Assembly (NCBI RefSeq): GCF_026810225.1
Contig: NZ_CP113865.1
Coordinates: 124,001-188,000, forward strand
Origin: Caldicellulosiruptor morganii
GTDB lineage: Bacteria > Bacillota > Thermoanaerobacteria > Caldicellulosiruptorales > Caldicellulosiruptoraceae
Direction: 5' to 3'
DNA: 64,000 nt
In this document: piece after piece, positions 16,158-23,696 of the stretch
How the letters are laid out: each line of letters opens with the position of its first letter
How positions within the stretch are numbered: position 1 is the first letter of the stretch
Position numbers and translations under genes: made by a program
The notes under the pieces: generated by a model
Database searches by the model: none
The model's input: only the letters and a program-made list of their open reading frames with translations
Told to the model about the DNA's origin: nothing

Positions 16158-17234
16158 ATGACTCAAAGCAAAGAAAGACAGCAAAATTTAAAGCTTGGCT
16201 ACAAAAAGCTTATCTTTGAAAAAGTGCTGTTTTTGCTTGTGGTTGTTTTTCTAACAGTGCTTCTTTCAATCTATGCAATATCCTCAGGTTCATCGGATTT
16301 GAGCTTTTCGGATGTTTTAAAGGCTTTTTTGGGGAAGTGCGATGAGAGAACAGCTCTTATAGTCTTTGACATAAGACTTGTAAGAGTTGTTGCTGCAATT
16401 TTAGCAGGGATTGGTCTTGCAATTGGCGGAGCTGCTATTCAGAGCCTTTTTCACAATCCCTTGGCTTCGCCTTTCACTCTTGGAATTTCGCAGGGTGCTG
16501 CGTTTGGCGCAGCAGTTGGGATAATTGTTCTGGGCGGCGGTGCTACATCTTCTGCCGCCTCTGACTCTGTTACAATTTTGCATCCGTCAGTGGTTGTTGC
16601 ATGTGCTTTTTTGGGGTCAATGCTGTCAACTATAGTTGTGCTTGCTTTGGCGCAAATAAAGAGGTTTTCACCCGAGGCTGTTGTGCTCTCCGGTGTTGCT
16701 CTTAGTTCTTTGTTTGGTGCTGCAACAACAATGATTCAGTATTTTGCATCGGATGTCAAAATTGCTGCGCTTGTGTTCTGGACGTTTGGCGATATTGGAA
16801 GAGCCACATGGAGCGATGTAAAATTGATGGCAATTTTTGTAATTCTGGCGTGGGTGTACTTTCTGGTAAATTCATGGAACTACAATGCAATTGCAAGCGG
16901 TGAGGATATTGCAAAAAGCCTTGGTGTAAATGTCGAAAGGACAAGATTTCTGGGGATTTTAGTAAGCAGCTTTATAACATCTGTGATTGTCTCCTTCCTG
17001 GGAATTATAGGTTTTATATGTTTGGTTGCACCTCACATAGCACGAAGGTTTATAGGGAATGACCAGAGGTTTTTGACAATAGCATCCGGGCTTGTGGGTG
17101 CGTTTTTGCTTCTTTTGTCAGACACAGTGGCAAGACTTATAATAAAACCGGTTGTTCTGCCGGTTGGTGCTGTCACAGCTTTTCTTGGTGCACCGCTTTT
17201 TATGTATCTTTTAATCCGCGGAAAGAAGGTATGA
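16158..17234 (+). CDS. Metal-chelate ABC transporter permease, FecCD family
   Basis: A 358-residue membrane protein with nine to ten hydrophobic segments, forming the channel of the importer as a dimer. Family motifs are clear: RLVRVVAAILAGIGLAIGG and NPLASPFTLGISQGA near residue 75-115, and LGIIGFICLVAPHIARR (about 275-291), the cytoplasmic loop that docks the ATPase. The start at 16158 lies after AAAGAGG. It is 35 bases downstream of the binding protein gene and 4 bases upstream of the ATPase gene. Length is typical. Confidence 0.93.
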   Translation: MTQSKERQQNLKLGYKKLIFEKVLFLLVVVFLTVLLSIYAISSGSSDLSFSDVLKAFLGKCDERTALIVFDIRLVRVVAAILAGIGLAIGGAAIQSLFHNPLASPFTLGISQGAAFGAAVGIIVLGGGATSSAASDSVTILHPSVVVACAFLGSMLSTIVVLALAQIKRFSPEAVVLSGVALSSLFGAATTMIQYFASDVKIAALVFWTFGDIGRATWSDVKLMAIFVILAWVYFLVNSWNYNAIASGEDIAKSLGVNVERTRFLGILVSSFITSVIVSFLGIIGFICLVAPHIARRFIGNDQRFLTIASGLVGAFLLLLSDTVARLIIKPVVLPVGAVTAFLGAPLFMYLLIRGKKV

Positions 17235-17238
17235 TAAA

Positions 17239-18003
17239 ATGCTGAAGGTAGATAACCTTGAGTTCAGCTTCAAAGACTTTCAGGTTTTGAGTGGAATTTC
17301 TTTTGAAGCAGGAAGAGGCAGTATTGTGTCAATTTTAGGAAACAACGGCGCGGGAAAATCCACGCTTTTGAGATGCATAGCAAGGCTTTTGAAGCCAGAA
17401 AGTGGAGCTATTTTTATAGATGGCAGGGACGCAAATAGTTTTTCGCACATCCAGCTTTCAAAGACTGTTGCATATGTTCCGCAAAGATACACTGCAAACA
17501 GGATAACAGTGTATGAAGCAATCCTTCTTGGCAGAAAGCCGCATTTTACAGGGCTTGTTCCCTCTTCAGAAGATTTGGAAAAGGTTGAAATGGCGCTTGA
17601 ACTTTTTCAGCTAAAACACCTTGCTTTCAGATACTTGGATGAGATAAGCGGCGGTGAGCTTCAAAAGGTGGTGATAGCACGTGCGTTTGTTCAAGACCCG
17701 AAGGTTTTGCTTCTGGATGAGCCAATAAACAACCTTGATTTGAAGAATCAAATAGAGGTTTTGAAGATTTTAAAAATGCTCTCAAAACAAAAAGGTATTC
17801 TGGTGGTTGTAATTCTGCACGACCTGAATTTAGCAATCAGATTTTCTGACTGGTTTGTCTTTGTTAAGGATGGCAGGATATTTGCCTCGGGTTCAAAAGA
17901 GATAATTACAGCCGATGTGATTTCAAGGGTATATGGAATAGATGTAAAAGTAGAAAAACATGGCAATGAAATATTTGTTGTACCGGAGGTTTCTGCTATT
18001 TAA
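17239..18003 (+). CDS. Metal-chelate ABC transporter ATP-binding protein, FecE-like
   Basis: A 254-residue ATPase that powers the importer. Walker A is GNNGAGKST (about 34-42), the signature is EISGGELQKV, Walker B is VLLLDEP, and the switch histidine is in LHDLN. All catalytic motifs are intact. It starts 4 bases after the permease stop. The end overlaps nothing, and the trmO gene begins 38 bases further on with its own ribosome site, so the five genes 14977-19039 probably form one transcript. Confidence 0.93.
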   Translation: MLKVDNLEFSFKDFQVLSGISFEAGRGSIVSILGNNGAGKSTLLRCIARLLKPESGAIFIDGRDANSFSHIQLSKTVAYVPQRYTANRITVYEAILLGRKPHFTGLVPSSEDLEKVEMALELFQLKHLAFRYLDEISGGELQKVVIARAFVQDPKVLLLDEPINNLDLKNQIEVLKILKMLSKQKGILVVVILHDLNLAIRFSDWFVFVKDGRIFASGSKEIITADVISRVYGIDVKVEKHGNEIFVVPEVSAI

Positions 18004-18040
18004 ACAAAAGTTAATTTTTAAAAGAGGTGATTTTGATCTG

Positions 18041-18475
18041 ATGGAACTTGTAAAAATAGGAATAATTCACAGCCCATATAAAACAAAAGAACAGGCGCCG
18101 CGCCAGGGTGCGGATTCAGAAGAGGTTTGCTATATAGAAATATTTGAAAAATACATTGAAGGGCTGAAGGATATTGAAGAGGCAAGATATTTGATTGTTT
18201 TGTACTGGGGTCATCAATCAAGCAGAGAAGTTTTAACAACTTTGACTCCGTTTTCTGATGTACCAAAGGGTGTTTTTGCATGCAGGTCTCCAAACAGACC
18301 CAATCCAATTCTGCTTGATATTGCAGAACTGATAGATATAAAAGGCAATGTTCTTGTTGTCAAAGGTATTGATGCAATAGACGGCTCACCTGTAATAGAC
18401 ATAAAGCCTTATTATGAAAGAATTGATATTCCCAAAGGGTTAAAAGAGGAAATTTTCAAAGTGCAAAGCAAATGA
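18041..18475 (+). CDS. trmO: TrmO-like tRNA (t6A37) methyltransferase
   Basis: A 144-residue single-domain protein of the TsaA/YaeB/TrmO family, which methylates threonylcarbamoyladenosine-37 of tRNA using S-adenosylmethionine. Motifs seen are IGIIHSPY at the start, YLIVLYWGHQSSRE, and VFACRSPNRPNPI, the conserved SAM-binding stretch. The ATG at 18041 follows AAAAGAGGTGA; the frame upstream to 17960 overlaps the ATPase gene and is not used. Short TrmO-like proteins often sit in metal or molybdenum-cofactor clusters of anaerobes, so the substrate could differ from tRNA here. Confidence 0.85.
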   Translation: MELVKIGIIHSPYKTKEQAPRQGADSEEVCYIEIFEKYIEGLKDIEEARYLIVLYWGHQSSREVLTTLTPFSDVPKGVFACRSPNRPNPILLDIAELIDIKGNVLVVKGIDAIDGSPVIDIKPYYERIDIPKGLKEEIFKVQSK

Positions 18476-18499
18476 CATGTTTGAAAGGTGGTGTTAATT

Positions 18500-19039
18500 A
18501 TGACATGGGAAAAAGAAATGCTCTGGAAAAAAGCAGCTAAGTTTCACGGGCATGTATGTCCCGGGCTTGCAATTGGTTTTAGGGCATGTGAGGCAGCAGT
18601 AAAAAAGCTTTCGCTCAGGTTTTCTCACGATGAAGAGATAGTTTGCATTGCAGAAAATGATGCGTGTGGTGTTGATGCCATTCAGGCAATTCTGGGCTGC
18701 AGTGCCGGCAAAGGCAATCTTATTTTCAAAGACAGGGGCAAACAGGCATTTACTTTTTTCAGAAGGGATACAAATCAGGGTATCAGAATTGTTTTCAGAG
18801 GTTTTAATGAAAACAGATCAAGAGAAGAAAACCTGCAGTATATCCTTTCTGCAGATTTGGATGAGATTTTCGAGTACAAAGAACCAAAAGACAAACTTCC
18901 AAATATGGCACGCATTTTCAGGTCTTTGAAATGTGAAAACTGCGGCGAGATGGCAGCAGAGCACAGAATAAGAATTTTGGAAGGCAAATTTTTGTGCCTT
19001 GATTGCTATGAAGACTACTCAAGAGGATGGGGAAGATAA
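18500..19039 (+). CDS. FmdE-family protein with C-terminal zinc ribbon
   Basis: A 179-residue protein of the FmdE (formylmethanofuran dehydrogenase subunit E) family. The N-terminal FHGHVCPGLAIGFR (about 14-27) is the family's metal-binding motif, followed by ENDACGVDAIQ and SAGKGNL. The C-terminus has a zinc ribbon, CENCGEM and CLDCYEDY. The organism shows no sign of methanogenesis; in bacteria the family is linked by genome context to molybdenum or tungsten enzymes and metal uptake. The ATG at 18500 lies after GAAAGGTGG. The last 25 bases overlap the convergent gene at 19015. Confidence 0.88.
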   Translation: MTWEKEMLWKKAAKFHGHVCPGLAIGFRACEAAVKKLSLRFSHDEEIVCIAENDACGVDAIQAILGCSAGKGNLIFKDRGKQAFTFFRRDTNQGIRIVFRGFNENRSREENLQYILSADLDEIFEYKEPKDKLPNMARIFRSLKCENCGEMAAEHRIRILEGKFLCLDCYEDYSRGWGR

Positions 19040-19473
19040 AGCTTTTCCTCATCCTCTTTTTTCAAAGCCTCTTTTATATCCTCAATTATCTGTGAAAATA
19101 TCTCTTTCATGGATAGATTAACTGTTCCGGGAATAAATATTCCGTGAAGATTCAAGGGTATTATGTACTTTTTGCAATCAAGGCTGAAAACCAGATGTGC
19201 TATCTTTGCAGTGATTTCACCATTTATGCCACCGCAGCTCAGAATACCAATAGGTCCAACAATTGCATCGGGCACAAAGTTTGTTAAAAAATAGACAATT
19301 TCATCTTCACCACAATATCCGCTATCTGCTCCGCTTTTTAGCATGTTCTGCACTGCAACTTCGTTTGTTCCAAGTGCCACGATTTTTACATCATCTTTAA
19401 GCTCTTTTTTAAGTCTTTTAATAAATGATTTCCCAAGTCCTGCACCCTGTCCGTCCATCACAGCTATTACCAT
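19015..19473 (-). CDS. DUF3842 family protein
   Basis: A 152-residue protein of unknown function, conserved in anaerobic Firmicutes. It opens with a nucleotide-binding-like strand and loop, IAVMDGQGAGLGKS, then ALGTNEVAVQNMLKSGAD and a Gly/Cys-rich stretch GPIGILSCGGINGEIT. No membrane segment. The ATG at 19473 follows AGGA by about 13 bases. Its 3' end overlaps that of the FmdE gene, tail to tail, by 25 bases. In related genomes this family is often next to metal-uptake genes, but its role is open. Confidence 0.8.
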   Translation of the reverse strand: MVIAVMDGQGAGLGKSFIKRLKKELKDDVKIVALGTNEVAVQNMLKSGADSGYCGEDEIVYFLTNFVPDAIVGPIGILSCGGINGEITAKIAHLVFSLDCKKYIIPLNLHGIFIPGTVNLSMKEIFSQIIEDIKEALKKEDEEKLYLPHPLE

Positions 19474-19582
19474 TTTGGCAGTGATATCCTTTTCGTTTTA
19501 ATTTGCTGAAATCTATTATACAATAAAAATAAGTGAAATTAAATATTGGACTTTTTTGACAGATTTATGACAAAAAAATCAA

Positions 19583-19612
19583 TTGATTTTTTATAAATTT
19601 TATTAGTATAAT
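19583..19612 (+). promoter_or_regulatory. Putative promoter of cheB
   Basis: TTGATT (19583-19588) and TATAAT (19607-19612) are 18 bases apart, 52 bases before the cheB ATG. The intergenic region is very AT-rich, so chance matches are possible. Confidence 0.4.
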
Positions 19613-19663
19613 TTTCAATGATTAAGATTTAACAAAATGTGTGTACCAGTGGGGAACAGAATT

Positions 19664-20758
19664 ATGAAAAGAGTGCTAATAGTTGATGATTCAGAGCTTA
19701 TGTGTGAATTTATAAAAAATTGCATAGGGAAGAGGATAGAGGATGCTGTAATTTTTACTGCAAAAAATCCATTAATTGCAATCAGAAAAGCAAGGACGTT
19801 CAAAATGGACCTTGCTTTGATAGATTTTGAAATGCCTTTCATGAATGGGCTTTTGCTTATAGATTATTTGAAAGAGATAAATCATTTTACAAGAATAATA
19901 ATGGTTTCGGCTTTTACAGAACCTGGTGCCAGGATTACCGTTGAAGCTTTGAGCAAAGGTGCTCTTGATTACATTTTAAAACCATCCGGTTTGGAAGATG
20001 CAAAAAGATTTGAAGAAGAGTTGGTGGAAAAAGTAAAGTGGGCATTGGGCGATGTTGATTATAAAAAGAAGAAAAGGGTATCAAAATTAGATGTTGAATC
20101 AAATGGCGTTCAGGTAGTTTCACGGGCACCTTCTGTTGTTATTCCAAAACCCAGGATTTCAAAACAGGATGATTTGGTGCAAAGGGTGAAAAACAGCGAA
20201 GTTATTGCCATTGGAATCTCAACAGGTGGACCTCCTGTGCTTGAAAAGATATTTACAAATTTAAAAAGCGATTTCAAAATTCCCATCCTTGTTGTTCAGC
20301 ACATGCCTCCAACCTTCACAAAAGCCTTAGCTGACAGGCTTGCCAGAATTTCAAAAAGAGAGATAAAAGAAGCCGAGGATAGAGAAGAGATAAGACAGGG
20401 GGTAATTTATATTGCTAAGGGCGGAGTCCATTTGGCTGTTGAAAGGGTGCTCGGCAGGTTCTATACAAGACTGCTTGACAATGTTGAAAAAGTAAATAGC
20501 CACAAGCCCTCCTGTGATATACTTTTTAGCTCTGTTGCAGAATGGTACCAGGACAGAGCAACAGGAATTATCATGACCGGTATGGGTTGTGATGGTGCCC
20601 AGGGGCTTTTGGAGATGAGAAATCAGGGAGCGCTTACAATTGCTCAGGACAGAGAATCATGTGTTGTGTACGGTATGCCACGGGTTGCTGTAGAAAAAGG
20701 AGCGGCAGAAGTGGTTATGAGCGTTGATGAGATAATAAAGCTTTTAAATAGTGTTTAA
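19664..20758 (+). CDS. cheB: CheB, chemoreceptor glutamate methylesterase
   Basis: A 364-residue two-domain protein. The receiver domain (1-120) has acidic D8/D9, phospho-acceptor D54 (ALIDFEMP) and the conserved lysine in ILKPSG (K106). The methylesterase domain has the catalytic triad S186 (GISTGGPP), H213 (VQHMPP) and D310 (MGCDG). It removes methyl groups from chemoreceptors, here plausibly the one at 41269. The ATG at 19664 follows GGGGAA; the frame upstream adds nine unsupported residues. No cheR, cheA or cheW is nearby, so it is an isolated che gene. Its stop overlaps the end of the convergent gene by 4 bases. Confidence 0.93.
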   Translation: MKRVLIVDDSELMCEFIKNCIGKRIEDAVIFTAKNPLIAIRKARTFKMDLALIDFEMPFMNGLLLIDYLKEINHFTRIIMVSAFTEPGARITVEALSKGALDYILKPSGLEDAKRFEEELVEKVKWALGDVDYKKKKRVSKLDVESNGVQVVSRAPSVVIPKPRISKQDDLVQRVKNSEVIAIGISTGGPPVLEKIFTNLKSDFKIPILVVQHMPPTFTKALADRLARISKREIKEAEDREEIRQGVIYIAKGGVHLAVERVLGRFYTRLLDNVEKVNSHKPSCDILFSSVAEWYQDRATGIIMTGMGCDGAQGLLEMRNQGALTIAQDRESCVVYGMPRVAVEKGAAEVVMSVDEIIKLLNSV

Positions 20759-21126
20759 ATATGGTTATCTTTTTCAGCACAGCAGGATGAAGATGCATGT
20801 ATTTTCCGGGTAAGCAAATACATCTGCTGCAGAGTATTTTCGAGCCTGAAGTAGTAAATAATATAGGCAACTGTCAAGACCAGAAATAAAGTATCCAGAG
20901 CGTACAAAAGAAGTAGATTATCTGCTCTTATGACAAGGGTGAGCAAAAAGCCGGCAAAGGTAAGCAGTGAAAAAAACAGAGTTATTATCAGGTGAACAAG
21001 TCTTTCGTGCTGAAAATATGATATCATCTCATGGTTGAATTTTAAAAAGTCTTTGGATTGTTCTGAATTACTTCTATTGATTTGTTTTAGCATTTCCAAA
21101 TGTTCTTTCATGAGTTTGAGCAGCAT
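20755..21126 (-). CDS. Small membrane protein of unknown function
   Basis: A 123-residue protein. The N-terminal 42 residues are polar and helical (heptad-like Leu/Met), followed by two membrane segments, about 44-66 and 70-92, and a short cytoplasmic tail with two cysteines (SSCCAEK). The ATG at 21126 follows GGAGG. It is the convergent neighbour of cheB. Not recognised; homologues would be expected in related thermophilic Clostridia. Confidence 0.65.
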   Translation of the reverse strand: MLLKLMKEHLEMLKQINRSNSEQSKDFLKFNHEMISYFQHERLVHLIITLFFSLLTFAGFLLTLVIRADNLLLLYALDTLFLVLTVAYIIYYFRLENTLQQMYLLTRKIHASSSCCAEKDNHI

Positions 21127-21342
21127 TTAATAAAACCTCCACTTTCAGCTGCAGCCTCTTTTTTTATACTTTCATATTTTCCTCATCTCTTTTTACGCTT
21201 GTTTTTTAATTATCGTATTCTGATTAAATTATACCACAATCCAATTCAAAAAGATTTCTAAAAATATGTATATCTTTTTTGTAAAGTATGTGGTATATAT
21301 AAAGTTAAAATAAACTTTTGCGGGAAGATTGTGATTTTGAAG

Positions 21343-21648
21343 ATGAACAGGCACACACAGATACCCGAAAAATTTAAAAAATTCTTCTGGGATGTTGAAT
21401 TTGAAGACTTAGACATTCAAAGGAACAAAACATTCATTATAACAAGGCTTTTGAATTTTGGAGACCAGGATTGTATAAAGTGGCTATTTAGCACATATTC
21501 AAAAGAAGAGATTAAAGATGTAGTAAAAAATAGCAGAGGGCTTTTGAAAAAACCTGCAAGGTTCTGGCAGCTATATTTCAACTTGAAAGAGGATGAAATG
21601 AAATGTTTTGAGGTATTTAAAAAGATGGAGGGATTGTATCCATTTTAG
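21343..21648 (+). CDS. DUF6922-like protein, probable antitoxin of an AbiE-type pair
   Basis: A 101-residue protein that reads RHTQIPEKFKKFFWDVEFEDLDI at its start and SRGLLKKPARFWQLYF near the middle, typical of small DUF6922-type proteins encoded before AbiEii-like nucleotidyltransferases. Start choice is uncertain: the ATG at 21343 lies 15 bases after GGGAAG, a TTG at 21337 9 bases after, and a GTG at 21331 3 bases after. It is followed 30 bases later by the nucleotidyltransferase gene, so the two are very likely co-transcribed. The antitoxin role is inferred from this pairing. Confidence 0.75.
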   Translation: MNRHTQIPEKFKKFFWDVEFEDLDIQRNKTFIITRLLNFGDQDCIKWLFSTYSKEEIKDVVKNSRGLLKKPARFWQLYFNLKEDEMKCFEVFKKMEGLYPF

Positions 21649-21678
21649 TGGTATTTTAAAATGGAGGTTAGCTTTAAG

Positions 21679-22317
21679 ATGTTTTTTAATGTTTTAGAAT
21701 ATCAAAGATATGAAGTTCTAAATAAGATTGTAAAAAGTGATGTTGTTGGAGAGTCTTACCTGGCTGGTGGAACAGGACTTGCTTTGCAGCTTGGGCATAG
21801 AGTTTCTGAAGATTTTGACTTTTTCTCACCAGTAGAATTTTCAGGTGATGATATAATATACAAATTAGAAAAGGTGGGCGACGTAAACATATTGTATTCA
21901 TCCAAAGATACTCTTCATTTGCTTTTAGATGGAGTTAGGGTAACATGGCTATATTATTCCAATCCGTTGTTAGATAATCTTGTAATACCGGCTGAAATAA
22001 AAGGTTTGAGAATTGCTTCAAAAAAAGATATAGGCGTGATGAAACTGGTTGCCATTTCTTCAAGAGGGACAAGAAAGGATTTTATTGATTTGTACTGTAT
22101 ATGCCAGTCAGGAATAGAGCTTGATGAGCTTTTTAAACTTCTTCCACAAAAATTTCCAAACAAAGTGATAAATCTTTATCATATTCTTATTAGCCTTTGC
22201 TACTTTGATGATGCAGAGAATGAAGCAATGCCTAAAATGCTCATTAGACTTGATTGGGATGATGTCAAGAAATTTTTCTTAGATAATTGTAAGAAATTAA
22301 TCAAACTGATAGAATGA
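21679..22317 (+). CDS. AbiEii/AbiGii-type nucleotidyltransferase toxin
   Basis: A 212-residue protein with the nucleotidyltransferase core GGTGLALQLGHRVSEDFDFF (30-49), where GG and DFD supply nucleotide and metal binding. The later KKDIGVMKLVAISSRGTRKDF, with spaced K, D and K residues, is the family's second motif. AbiEii toxins are GTP- or CTP-using enzymes that modify tRNA and act in type IV toxin-antitoxin and phage-abortive systems. The ATG at 21679 follows GGAGG by 11 bases; an in-frame ATG at 21661 overlaps that ribosome site. All motif residues are present, so the enzyme is likely active. Confidence 0.87.
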   Translation: MFFNVLEYQRYEVLNKIVKSDVVGESYLAGGTGLALQLGHRVSEDFDFFSPVEFSGDDIIYKLEKVGDVNILYSSKDTLHLLLDGVRVTWLYYSNPLLDNLVIPAEIKGLRIASKKDIGVMKLVAISSRGTRKDFIDLYCICQSGIELDELFKLLPQKFPNKVINLYHILISLCYFDDAENEAMPKMLIRLDWDDVKKFFLDNCKKLIKLIE

Positions 22318-22347
22318 AATTATTTTCGAGAAAGAAGGTGTGCTTCC

Positions 22348-23076
22348 TTGAATATAGTTGCATTTTCACACTACAAAGAAGTAGCTTCTGAAGATTTAAA
22401 AGATTCATATGCGATTGTCATTGACCTTCTGAGGGCTACCTCTACCATGATATGGGCTATTTCAAACGGTGCAAAGAGGATAATTCCGGTTGAAAAGGTT
22501 GAAGAAGCCCTTCTTTTTAAAAAGCTTGATGAAAGCGTTCTTCTTGGTGGAGAAAGAGGCGGCTTGAAGATAGACGGTTTTGACCTTGACAACTCACCTC
22601 TTTCGTACAAAAGTGAAGTTGTGTCTGGCAGAACCATTGTGATGACAACAACAAATGGCACAAGAGCGCTGAAAAAAGCAGCAGGTGCAAAGCGCATTTT
22701 TCCCGGTTCATTTATAAACGCCAGAAAAACTGCAGAGTATATTATAAAAGAGGCTCTGTGCCATGATATTCACACAATTTCAATTGTGTGTGCCGGGACA
22801 GAAGAGAAATTTACACTTGAAGATATTCTCTGTGCAGGCTATTTTGTCCATTTGCTTAAAAAGCATTTTCCAGATGCTTTTTTGGATGACCTTTCCATTG
22901 CTTCATACGAGCTTTATAAAAAATTTGAAAATGACCCTCACGAAATATTAAAATATTCATATCACTATAACAACTTAAAAAAGCTTGGCTTTGTTTCTGA
23001 CCTTGAGTTCTGTCTCAAAAAAGACTTTGTTGACATGGTGTGCGAGTACAAAAACCTTGTGGTAGAGAAGGTGTGA
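22348..23076 (+). CDS. comB: 2-phosphosulfolactate phosphatase family protein (ComB)
   Basis: A 242-residue ComB-family enzyme. Family motifs are YAIVIDLLRATSTM near the start, LLGGERGGLKIDGFDLDNSP, and TTTNGTRALKKA. In methanogens ComB acts in coenzyme M synthesis; in Firmicutes the natural substrate is unclear. It starts with TTG at 22348 after GAAGGTG. It lies 30 bases after the AbiE-like toxin gene and overlaps nothing downstream. It begins a same-strand run through metG, tatD and a radical SAM gene. Confidence 0.88.
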   Translation: MNIVAFSHYKEVASEDLKDSYAIVIDLLRATSTMIWAISNGAKRIIPVEKVEEALLFKKLDESVLLGGERGGLKIDGFDLDNSPLSYKSEVVSGRTIVMTTTNGTRALKKAAGAKRIFPGSFINARKTAEYIIKEALCHDIHTISIVCAGTEEKFTLEDILCAGYFVHLLKKHFPDAFLDDLSIASYELYKKFENDPHEILKYSYHYNNLKKLGFVSDLEFCLKKDFVDMVCEYKNLVVEKV

Positions 23077-23078
23077 AA

Positions 23079-23639
23079 ATGTATGAGATTTATCTTTCCT
23101 CATACTCAAAGAGAATTTACAGGAAAAGAGCTAAAATAGTTTCTGCTGCTGGTATGTTTGCAATCCTTGCAATAGCCAGCCTGCTTCACTTTGGATTTGA
23201 GTTTTTTGGAAAGGTCAAACCTACCGCTATTATTTTTGCTGTTAATGAGAGTGTATGGGAGCATCTTAAAATTGGCTTTTTCGGGGGGTTGATTTTTTAC
23301 ATAATTGAATTTATCATTTATGGAAAGAAGTTTGACAATTTCATAGTGGGAAAATCGGTTGCGCTGTTTCTGATCCCATTTTTGACGGCAGTGTTTTTCT
23401 ACACCTACACCGCATTTTTGAATGACAATCTGATTCTGGACATACTCACCCTTGTTCTGGCAGTTGTCATTGCCCAGCTTGTCTCCTTAAGGATTATACT
23501 TTCAAACAGGAAGATAAAAAAGCTACCTTTTGTTATATTGATAATTATCCTTTTAATAATATTTCCACTTTTTACATACTTTCCACCAAAAATTCCACAG
23601 CTTTTTTACGACTTTGCACACAGGCGCTGGGGAATGTAG
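23079..23639 (+). CDS. DUF6512-like membrane protein
   Basis: A 186-residue integral membrane protein with five or six hydrophobic segments. The first contains HFGFEFFG and is followed by the conserved AVNESVWEHLKIGFF, a hallmark of the family. The C-terminal segments are Ile/Leu-rich, and the tail ends YDFAHRRWGM. The ATG at 23079 lies after GAGAAGGTG, 2 bases past the comB stop. Its function is unknown; position suggests co-transcription with comB and metG. Confidence 0.8.
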   Translation: MYEIYLSSYSKRIYRKRAKIVSAAGMFAILAIASLLHFGFEFFGKVKPTAIIFAVNESVWEHLKIGFFGGLIFYIIEFIIYGKKFDNFIVGKSVALFLIPFLTAVFFYTYTAFLNDNLILDILTLVLAVVIAQLVSLRIILSNRKIKKLPFVILIIILLIIFPLFTYFPPKIPQLFYDFAHRRWGM

Positions 23640-23696
23640 GTGCTAAAGTATGTTTTTGATTTTCGAAAGATTTTACAAAGGGGAGTGGGAAGACAT

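Noticed and set aside
22371-22711. Antisense open frames over comB
   Set aside because: Ordinary shadows of a well-conserved gene.
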